Of a DNA stretch of 64,000 nt, positions 55,619 through 64,000 are shown piece by piece (position 1 is the first letter of the stretch; every line of letters starts with the position of its first letter). This DNA is from Incurvaria masculella. Taxonomy: Eukaryota > Arthropoda > Insecta > Lepidoptera > Incurvariidae. The notes under the pieces were generated by a model that was not told the DNA's origin, did not search any database, and saw only the letters and a program-made list of their open reading frames with translations. The position numbers and the translations under genes are program-made. Where the stretch lies: the NCBI GenBank assembly GCA_946894095.1, contig OX335652.1, positions 14,469,001 through 14,533,000 of the forward strand. The letters run 5' to 3'.

Positions 55619-55758
55619 TTATTTGGTATGCATATAGCAGCAGTCGGAGCTAAGCACACATTTATTGTCTAAAACTGATACGTATTTACAAGCATCTCCA
55701 AAGCAGCTCCCATTAGAGAGGCATTTTCGTACGCTGCCTGAGCATTTAGTTGAAATAC
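55619..55758 (-). CDS. Candidate last exon of a small cysteine-rich protein
   Basis: On the minus strand, a possible 3' splice site (ATTAAAACAATTCAG, AG at 55759-55760) is followed by 45 codons and TAA (55619-55621). The exon would start in phase 1, with GT completing a split codon. The translated part has seven cysteines spaced C-x6-C-x5-C-x4-C-x9-C-x5-CC, for example KCLSNGSCFGDACKY, and ends DCCYMHTK. Such spacing in a 45-residue piece is rarely chance and resembles small secreted disulfide-rich peptides of insects. If the split codon is TGT it would add an eighth cysteine. No upstream exon or signal peptide could be linked. The acceptor's pyrimidine tract is poor, so the boundary is uncertain. 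It was not assigned to a family. Confidence 0.45.
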
Positions 55759-56059
55759 CTGAATTGTTTTAATTCCAATTTTCAGATCTGTAGATGGCGA
55801 GAACGGCGAATTCTGGCAACATTGTTGGCGTCGCGCAGTCTGCCTTGCTTATAGGGAAGTAGCTCTTATAAAGAAAGTCTATATCGCATCCGTTCGGAAC
55901 TAGAGTAAACTTTTGAATCATTGATCGGGTTGTTTGTGTAATGTGTGAAATTTAACCTTCAAATGGACATGCCGATCAAATCAACGGAATTCAAGGATGG
56001 CATAAGAACTAGCTGCCAAGTAGTAACCGACACAACATCCGACATTTCCCTCGAAGTAT

Positions 56060-56170
56060 AAACTGGGTGACATACATGGTGTGAAGAAGCCAGCCAGCAT
56101 GGTTTTCGCAGGCCCCGTTAAAGTTCGAAAGCAATGGGCATCATCGGGCACCTCTTACGTGAGGTCCTAG
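56060..56170 (+). repeat. Dispersed CCCATGGGCTTT repeat, copy 4
   Basis: AAGCCAGCCAGCATGGTTTT, CGCAGGCCCCGTTAAAGTTC, GAAAGCAATGGGCATCATCG and GGCACCTCTTACGTGAGGTC. It lies just before the TTAA-flanked MITE. Confidence 0.55.
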
Positions 56171-56189
56171 CGTAAGCCATATTCCACGT

Positions 56190-56734
56190 TTAAGGTGGCC
56201 CATCCCGCTCATCTCCCCGTGCAAAAGGGGAAAGAAGATCACGCCCATATTTCTTGTCAGAGATCCAAAATTTTGCTCAAAATAGCTTTATTTGATCGAA
56301 CTAGATGTCTGATAACTATTGGCATTGTAAAATTGTGTTTGGTTTCTAAGTTATAAGGTCCGAAAGTTAGAATTTTTCGCGCGTTTTATACAATAACTTT
56401 GGAGGTGGATTACGCAATGATAAAGTAAGAACATCTTAAAAATATTAGTCATCAGACATAGCTTATTTAATACAGATTTACAATCTATTTGGTTTTTGTT
56501 AGATTTTTTACTACAGCGGTCGTGGTTTACTTTTAGCTATAAGTCGTTTTGAAATTAAAATTTTCGTAATTCTTACCTAATCATACGCTATGCACATTGT
56601 CTTTTTTGTGGACATGTTGCATCTTCCTCATCACGGAGCCTGTCTTATTCTTTGAAACAGGTTCCAGAGCGCAACAGCACGGTTTTGTACCGTGCCCGCG
56701 AATGAGTTAGGCCCGCCGGGTTGGGCCACCTTAA
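56190..56734 (+). mobile_element. TTAA-flanked MITE, complete copy
   Basis: 545 bp including TTAA at both borders (56190-56193 and 56731-56734). Inverted ends: GGTGGCCCATCCCGCTCATC on the left and, inverted, GGTGGCCCAACCCGGCGGGC on the right. TTAA target duplication is the habit of piggyBac-type transposases, but the tips do not start CCC, so the family is open. No ORF. Truncated partner at 8435-8816. Confidence 0.8.
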
Positions 56735-58444
56735 CATAAGAAAACACCGGCTGAGGACGTGGCAGATTCAGGGACGCAAGGACTTAAAAGCCATCAAACC
56801 ACGACCCGAACTCCTGCAGTAGACTTGCTTCGCTAACGAACTTTATGCAAAAGCTGGCCCGCCACCAAGCCAAGCAACAACTAAAATTGATGCAGGCTGT
56901 AAATAAAAGATTGTCTCTGTATTTCATTTAGTTCCGTATCCGGGCTATGCATGCCACCTAGTTGTGTTTTGGGTTAATTTCAGGGTATGTATGCTTTAAC
57001 CATGCATATGCAGTTATATAAAAATCTATGTTAAGAAATCCAACGCAAAAAAAGCAGTTGGATAAGGATAGAAGAGCAAGATCAAATGCTCGATCGAGTG
57101 CCATGAAAAGAGCCTGAACAGGCTTTATTCATATAAGTAGCAAAGTTCGAGATCTCCGGGGCAAGTACTTCTTCGCCGTCACCTGGTCGAGTGATTTAAA
57201 GTTCATCACTTCGAATGCATATTTTGTGTGCTTTAGATTGATTTTACAATTACTGTGTACGAATATCGTACCTTTATATTTTAAAATATACAGAAAAAGG
57301 GCATATGATCTTATTTTTATTTTCTATTAACCTCAAGCATAATTTCTCAAAAAAAGGTAAACTTCTGTTATAAACTCCATCACGTTCATGTCATAACTCT
57401 CTAATGAAACGTAGGATAAAATTAATTTGAAATAAAAAAAAATATCCGCCCGTACATGTCTGTTACGTTTCAAGGATAAATGTATGAAAACTGATATTTT
57501 TAGGTTTCGAATGGTAATGTACTTAGTATAGCCACCAGAATAAACGCCTGTAGTGGTATGCGTGCGAAAGAGCACCTGTTTATTTTTGGTCGAAAGAAAT
57601 AACATAGGCTTTGCGCCATCGTCTCCCTGGCTGGATAGGGTTAGAGCTGCAGACGACCCACGGCGTTATTGCCTTAGCTGAACGTGCCCTGAAGTTAGAT
57701 GTGTCAATACTGCGGCATATACCACCATCTTCGCCAGGGTTATCACAAAACTTATTTTTTGTGAATATTTATTTAATTACTTTATCAATTACCATAAAAA
57801 AGTTTTTTTTTTTATTTTATAATATCTTACTTTCTACAATGCTCTATATTATAATTATTGTAATTCGATTTTAGAATAAACGCAGTCTATTAGATAAGCA
57901 TTTTGAACATATTTCTTTTAAATATAAATGTGAAGAATTTACTTATGTATATGATGCATAGTTAATTATGTAATAATGTTTTAATAATTTCTAAAAATAA
58001 ATATTATTACGTCTAAGTAATTTGGTGCGATTGGGAACCTGAGAGTGATTTTAACAAGCTCAATAGCTAAGAGATAGTCCGCAAATGCGCTGGCATGACG
58101 CCCCGCTGTGCGCGGTTTTCTGAGACAAGCTGTTTTTTAGCTTTTCTGAGCACCTTTCATAAAAAAATAATTTTAAATACCTTGTTTTTTACTGTTTGAT
58201 AACTTCCGCTTCCTGAAAAACCATCCTTTTCTATTTCTTTTCCTGCGTAAAATGTAGTTCGTTTCGAAAAAAGAAAAATATTTTACTAATTTGCTAGAAA
58301 CGGTGGAGACCATGGCGAAAACAAATTCTGTTTCTTAGTTCGTATGTATTCAGTTTCTTAAATCGTTTACATATTTTGGATATTCCTTTGCAAAAATATG
58401 CAGTTCACACACTTTAATTTCAGGCTATTATTAGTATTATTTTG
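56735..58444. other. Unassigned stretch
   Basis: Mostly AT-rich. A GC-richer 150-bp segment at 57605-57765 is open on both strands (see findings). The 90-codon minus frame at 57333-57605 has no domain. Confidence 0.35.
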
Positions 58445-58848
58445 AGCGGCTCGTAGCCTAGTGGCGCGGGAACTGGCCTAGCGTACCAGAGGCCTGAGTT
58501 CAATACCGACATGCACCACTGTCTTTCTCTTTCCGAGTTCGATAAGTGCATTTCGTCACGGATGCGAGCTGCTCCATGGTTCGGAATCCATGTAAAACTG
58601 TAGGTCCCCTTCCCCTACTAGGTGGTAGGGTTTAAGCCCGCCCGGGTTTGTACCATCGCATTGGATGAAAAGATGACCAAAGCGGCAATGAAAAATTATC
58701 CGTGTTTTCCAATCCAGTTCAATGTAGCCGTGCTCATAAAGGGAAGGTCCTGGCATGGCACCTAATTCCTTCGGGAATGTGGTGTATTGGGCTAATATCA
58801 TAACGGTAGTGTGTGTCCATGTCAGGTCGCATAAAAAAAAAAAAAAAA
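58445..58848 (+). mobile_element. tRNA-headed SINE, best copy
   Basis: Best tRNA-type copy. Head GCGGCTCGTAGCCTAGTGGC (A box), AGGCCTGAGTTCAATACCGA (B box). Link CATGCACCACTGTCTTTC, TTCGATAAGTGCATTTCGTC, ACGGATGCGAGCTGCTCCAT. Body GGAATCCATGTAAAACTGTA, CTACTAGGTGGTAGGGTTTA, CGCCCGGGTTTGTACCATCG, AATCCAGTTCAATGTAGCCG, GGTCCTGGCATGGCACCTAA, TTGGGCTAATATCATAACGG, ending TCCATGTCAGGTCGCATA and poly-A. About 400 bp. Open frames predicted across it are artefacts. Confidence 0.88.
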
Positions 58849-59394
58849 TTGTGTGGGCAGAGTTTCCATCGATGAATATTGCTTTTGTATAAGTGTTCTT
58901 ATTGCTATCAAACGGTTTGATACGTTTTTTAATTCATCTTTATTTTTTGTTATGATATAGCCAATAAAAGTATATTGTTTGTTATTAAATTATGTGTTCA
59001 ATAAATTTCTTAGAATATTCATAATGTAACATTAAAATACAAGAAAACCAAAAATAACTTAGCCCTCATCAAATAAATACAAAACTGCGTACACATCTAA
59101 GTTATAAAGTTGTAAATAAACATATTATCGAAGATAAAAATCATTGCTCAAATTAAATAATATAAAAAATAGGTGAGAGTTGGACTCATGCAAATAGGGT
59201 TCCGCACAACGAGAATGAATAAATATTATTTTAATAACGAAATAATCAGCATATGCTTTTAAGTATAAATCCAAAATAAAGCCATAAAGCTAACTCCATA
59301 TTTATCTATAAAAAACATAAGAATATTACGGATAGTTAGAAAATGAAATATTTTTATAATTAACATAGATACACTATGAATAATAAGAACATAT
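58849..59394. other. Unassigned stretch
   Basis: Very AT-rich. At 59176-59205, GTTGGACTCATGCAAATAGG followed by GTTCCGCAC may be a scrap of a GTCY element. Nothing else. Confidence 0.3.
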
Positions 59395-59645
59395 GTGTTA
59401 GGAGCACTGAAGATAAAGGAAGGAGAAGCGACATGTGGTCGATATCGCGTCTCCCCTATATGGTCAAAATTACCAGATAATTATATGGGAATCCGGCGGC
59501 GCGTCGTATGCTACACAGTCGTAACATTGACACCGCGCGCGAATGTGCTCTAAAATAGCGTTCAAACCAGTTTCCACTATGTTTGCATGTGGCATGTACG
59601 ATTAAGTTGGATTGGTAGTTTTGAAAATTGGAGACATAAAATCGT
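59395..59645 (+). repeat. Dispersed repeat, GGCATGTGGTCG family, copy 2
   Basis: Counterpart of 46838-47105: GACATGTGGTCGATATCGCG, GGAATCCGGCGGCGCGTCGT, CTACACAGTCG, GCGAATGTGCTC, GTTTGCATGTGGCATGTACG and GGTAGTTTTGAAAATTGG. It lacks the stretch with CCCAGTTCCCACCCACACAA found in copy 1. Confidence 0.6.
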
Positions 59646-62600
59646 AAAATATTCATTTATTCTAGGATTACAATAAATCTAGCTATTGCAATTATTATAC
59701 CAATATTCTTGTATTTATATTCAAATATTTTTAAAAATATATTATTAACGACAAGGGGACGAAACATGCATGAATAATCTAGTAGACGTATTTTCTTTCA
59801 GGAAAGGAACTCTTCATACTTTTTGGGCTTATTTGAGAAACAAATATAATACTCGTAAATATGTTTTTTTTTTTAACATTGAAGAGTACTTACATAGATG
59901 TCGAGCATATAACGCAAAATACGTTGTATTTTTAGAATCGCTTCTGAGTAACGGTGAGGGGAATAGGGAATATAAGCACAGGCAAAGCGAGTTCGAGCCG
60001 GGCGCTTTATTAACAAAGAAAACTTTCAGGAGCCACGTTCAAAAAGAAAACAACGCTACGGACTCCGTAATGCAGCGGAAGTTTACGCTGCAGGGCTTGG
60101 TTAGTTTCTATTTTTGATGCTGTTAAATCGTGCATAATGAATAAGTATATTCCAATTAAGGAGTTCCTTGCATTTTATTGAATCGTTTCGAATTTAGATT
60201 TATACGAAATAAAGTAAATTCATTATGTTTTCGTAGATGTTTACTGTTGTTCGACATATTCTTTTACGTTTTCTGATGATGTCCACAGCGTGGTGGACGA
60301 AACGTCAATCTAAATAAGTAAGCTAAATACTGTTTATCCGTAAACGTAAAATAATAGTCAATTCAATATTAAAATGGATGAATACCAATTAATAGCGTTA
60401 GTTACTGCAAAAAGTGAAATTGTTTTTTTTTAAATATAATACACACAAAATGTCTGTAAAAATATTATTGTTGCGAAATGTTATTTTAGATTGCAATGGA
60501 CGTTTATCGTCACATTGGAACATCTAAATCGTGAGTATTTTTTATTTTAAGATATTGCAACCTCAGGCGCTGACTTCATGCCTCACTTGGTGGTGGATAT
60601 TTTTTTGTCAAAATCTGATTCTCAAGTTGGATCGAAAATGGGCGTGATTTTTGCATATTTATTGCGAAACAAGAACATGCAAGTTATACTGCAACAGATA
60701 AAAGGCCATGGAAATTTAAAATGGAGAAACTTTAGCGAATAACTTTTACGAATCCGCCTTATATTATTATCCGAACCTAGGAGTCGAATACACTATTTTG
60801 TTTACGCAGACCGTCGGCAGAACTAATCTTAAGGAACTTTTTCTCCACTGTCAAGGAAAATAAGCCAACACGAAAGTGTAATTTTGCTCGCATGGACGCC
60901 GTCTAGAATAGCCGACATTGGGAGGAAAGTTTAAATGAAACCACGTGCCGCTAAAGAAAATAGGATTGCATACGCTACTAAAATAAACTTATCATCATGA
61001 GTGAATACAGTTTTGTGATATTTTTTGAGTAGTATTTACGAACTTTTGTAGTCAAATTATTCCGTGTGTATTGTCAAGACTAGTCCATCATATATTTATT
61101 GTCGATCCATAGTGTGCATTTTGGCTGATGTCGACCACGGAATACTCAGGTTTCTGTAGTTATTAAAATGTCACCTACTGTTACATCTTCCTTTTTCGTA
61201 ACATTTAATTAAAATTTGACTGATGTTAAGACATATATGTGTATTTTATAAACATAAAAAACGTGTGCACGGCATGTAAGAACAATTTCACTCAAATACC
61301 TAACTAGGACATGGATCCAACGTCGTAGAAACGTGGGTTCTCGTCAGATATTCACCTCGTTCTTCCTAAACCTCAGTGGACTGGTAGGTCTAGCATATTG
61401 TATTATAATGCTTAACAATTACTTGGTAATTATAATTAGGTCCAAATATTATGGTTTATTCGAATTACTTGTTTTTTCATCATATAAATTAAAAGTCTTG
61501 GCTTAACTCTGTATTTTTCTTGATATTCCGGAACTCATACACTGGCATCATCTCATGCTTACACTGGCATAAACCAGAACAAATGTTTGGAAACATAAAT
61601 CAGTTCCAAAGTAAAATATGGACATTCAAATAGTACTACGAATATCAACAACAAGATGGCTGAAATTTTCAACGTTCGAAATCTTAAAGACAAATGGACC
61701 AACATCCTCTCGACCTAAATGGAAAACGAGGAATCTTCAAAATATTCATCAACATCTGTATAGTATAAATGTAACACATATGTGGAGATGTACGTATGTA
61801 CATGCACAGTGGTTATATGAACGGGGTGCCTACCAACAAATAGAGCCCGTCTTCCCAAGGAAGGCAGCATATATTTGCTCACCCCCCGGGGAAATAATTG
61901 TTTCCAGGGATGCGGGCGTGTTACTTGCGCTCATCGCTTTCTCTGCTCCCTTTGTGCATACACTTGAGATTAAAAATAGATTTTTTTTTCATTATATTTA
62001 TGAGATAACTGAATTTATTTAATAGTAACTGCAAGGTGGCTACATCCAGCGGGTTGAAATAAACCATCCAATGGAATATCAATACAAATGCAAAAATTAT
62101 TGAATTTGTAAAATGGGATGACCATCAACAATTAGAAAGACATTGCTGGGTGGAAATGTGGTGTGATGTGTCAGTTTATTATCTACTGAACAACTAAATA
62201 AATTAAATATTTCTTAACATAGAATTGACTGCTCCTAGTAGAAAAGTCCCGTATCTCGAAATGCTACGAGGCAATTTCTATATTCTATGAGCGGAATTAA
62301 GACTCTCTTCAAGTTTTAAAGTTTTGTATAAGAAGACATACAGAAAACTTCACGTAAGTCGCGAGCAAGACCGAAATGGCACTCTTAAGATTTGAAACAA
62401 CATGGATTAAGCAATATTAAAGGTTATAGTAAAAATCGTACATAAAGGACATCTATGCTGTTAAATATATTAAAATATTTTTAGATTGGAACTTATTATA
62501 AATTGAAAACCATTTTCATAAATGTTATTATTTATATACGTAAACTACAGACATTGCACGCTGAAATCATAAAGTACTCTTCCTATTCCTCCTCAAATTA

Positions 62601-63374
62601 TAATACACTAACACCACCGAAATACTAAGGGTTTCCTCAAGATTTTTCCCGTCACCAGCATATTGTCACTCAACCGCTGGGTATCCTATTTTTTAATAGA
62701 ATTCGACTTTGATGGATTCAATCGATGTTACTATCATAAGATTACTCCAAAGTACCACGTTCCTGAAATACTTAGAGGCAGGGTATAACTTCGTAATTGA
62801 ATATATCTACTGTCAAGAAAACACCTACATTTTTCTTAGAATTTGACTACTTTTCATTAAATGTGATTGTACCAATCGGAGCAACTCAGGGAATGGTTTT
62901 TTGTTTCGTTCAAAAGCATTAGTACAATGTATTAAAAGAAAAATCATTATTTATATGATAGTGCTCTTTCGTTGTGATGAATAATATTAAGTTATAACTT
63001 TATGTTAATTCAGCAGAAATCAGTTTCAGAAGAAGCCACTCACTGCCTCCATGTTTCCGTCCTATAGCATTTACCTGAGCAATAACTTGCCCCAACTTTC
63101 CGGTCGGACCCCAGCATCGGGAAGCGAACTTTCCCCAACTATTGGGCAAAAATAAACTGAGTCACGTTAATGTTACTGACATGTTTGTATTTAGTCTACG
63201 AGAAGCACGCAGAAGGAGGGAGAAAGTTTCACTTGCATAAATCAATCTTGACTTTTTTGTTGGAATTTTGGAAATTTATTTTTTTTCAAAAGATTTTCCT
63301 AGTATGTGTTGCCTATGTTCCTAGGTATGCTGATTAATTGTATAGTTTAAATCTCAGATCAAAAGGAAGATTTG
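59646..63374. other. Unassigned stretch, possible isolated exons or conserved islands
   Basis: No repeat family from the rest of the window was seen here, which is unusual for this window. Open frames at 59770-60117 (115 codons) and 61618-62022 (134 codons) have no recognised domain. GC-richer islands lie at about 59940-60100, 60840-60970, 61830-61965 and 63030-63235. The lack of repeats could mean constrained DNA, but nothing identifies a gene. Confidence 0.35.
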
Positions 63375-63512
63375 TAGCGCGATTTCTTTGAGAGAAAAAA
63401 AAAACCAGCGGAGTTTCTTGCCAGTTCTTCTTCGCTGGAATCGCTGAACTGGCTAATGATAAAATATGACAAATCCGAGTGCAGTGTACTTTTTTCATTT
63501 CATTTCATTTAC
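63375..63512 (+). mobile_element. LINE/SINE 3'-end fragment with CATTT tail
   Basis: TAGCGCGATTTCTTTGAGAG, CCAGCGGAGTTTCTTGCCAG, TTCTTCTTCGCTGGAATCG, then CTGAACTGGCTAATGATAAA, ATATGACAAATCCGAGTGCA and a TTTTTTCATTTCATTTCATT tail. GGAGTTTCTTGCCGGTTCTTCTC-like DNA before a short-period tail is a familiar retroelement end in Lepidoptera. The TAATGATAAAATATGACAAA part recurs at 37931. Confidence 0.5.
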
Positions 63513-64000
63513 TTAAACTTTTTGGTAGTCAAACTACACCAAGTTACGTCATAAAGATCCGCGGATTCGATCAATCCAGTAAAGAAGAACACGCAAAGAA
63601 ACTTATCCGTCCTAAATATTTTTCCGTCCACAATTATGACGTCTATGGATGATGAGTAAATAATAAAACAATAAAGTATATGTATCCAATTTTCCAAAAT
63701 TACCAACTTAACTTAAGGGCCTAATAAGAGCCGATTTCGTTAAGTTTGATAAGGACGTAAGTAAAACAACTTTAATTACAACCAAAACTAATTTGAATAA
63801 TCAAAAAAGATAATGTTAAGATTGATAGTCTAGTTATCATTTAAAAATAAAGCTGTCAGTATTTGATCCTTTGTGTTCTCAATTTAAACAAATATTCATA
63901 CAATTTTATAAAAAAAGTTTAAACACAGAGTATGAGCGTCCGATATTTACTGTTATAGATTACAAATATAGCTAGACCATCAATGCAATTTTTAAAAATA
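63513..64000. other. Unassigned stretch
   Basis: AT-rich to the end of the window; no gene or repeat recognised. Confidence 0.35.

Noticed and set aside
57605..57770. Upstream exon of the cysteine-rich peptide at 55619
   Set aside because: Both are on the minus strand, but no good phase-1 donor site was found, so joining them would be guesswork.
59770..60117. 115-codon frame as a small protein gene
   Set aside because: No domain, unusual codon mix with poly-T-encoded Phe runs, and no evidence of a promoter or splice sites.
61618..62022. 134-codon frame as a gene
   Set aside because: Residue composition looks random, with no domain or signal peptide.

Overview
This is eukaryotic nuclear DNA, AT-rich and intergenic or intronic in character, most likely from a moth or butterfly. 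The case rests on the mix of dispersed repeats I recognise as typical of Lepidoptera (elements beginning AACCGACTTC, elements carrying GTCC/GTCY tetranucleotide runs between GGGTTCCGTACC ends, RTE-type tails ending in a TTATAATATTAGTA-like motif), an irritans/cecropia-like mariner, and TTAGG-type runs, the usual insect telomere motif. The order-level assignment is inference from memory of these repeats, not from a search. There is no bacterial operon structure, no rRNA or tRNA gene, and no complete host protein gene that I can defend.

Layout. 1-5000: a fold-back MITE, a tRNA-headed SINE piece, two copies of a small GGGCCTTT repeat, an RTE-like fragment and a full-length mariner (3728-5007) with an unbroken 341-residue DD34D transposase. 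7400-10750: a nested cluster made of a LINE 3' end, a TTAA-flanked MITE cut by an AACCGACTTC element, which in turn holds a GTCY element, followed by a strange element built from about fifteen copies of a CGTATAAT motif. 11100-14311: LINE 3'-end debris, then a 5'-truncated, mutated non-LTR retrotransposon with an intact FADD motif. 16700-30400: scattered GTCY elements, two kinds of SINE, an almost perfect 280-bp tandem duplication (22698-23255) and a minisatellite grown from a SINE head plus TTAGG-like DNA (25706-26530). 34288-38070: SINEs split by later insertions, and a second dead LINE on the minus strand. 41600-46020: three near-tandem RTE-like copies with C-rich tracts and CCAT microsatellites, an RTE tail, a LINE 3' end and a tRNA-headed SINE. 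46400-58850: more GTCY, SINE and MITE copies, including the inverted partner of the CGTATAAT element (48635-49269). 58850-64000: mostly unassigned AT-rich DNA.

The most interesting items are: (1) two SINE subfamilies that share one body but carry different RNA polymerase III heads, one tRNA-like and one fusing a tRNA-like A box to the 5S rRNA internal control region; (2) the CGTATAAT palindrome-array element, present twice in opposite orientation; (3) a candidate last exon of a small cysteine-rich protein on the minus strand at 55619-55758, the only convincing trace of a host gene; and (4) the SINE-head/TTAGG minisatellite. Apart from the mariner, every coding remnant here is broken. The window is best read as a repeat-rich intergenic or intronic stretch, with short GC-richer islands that could be conserved non-coding DNA or isolated exons.
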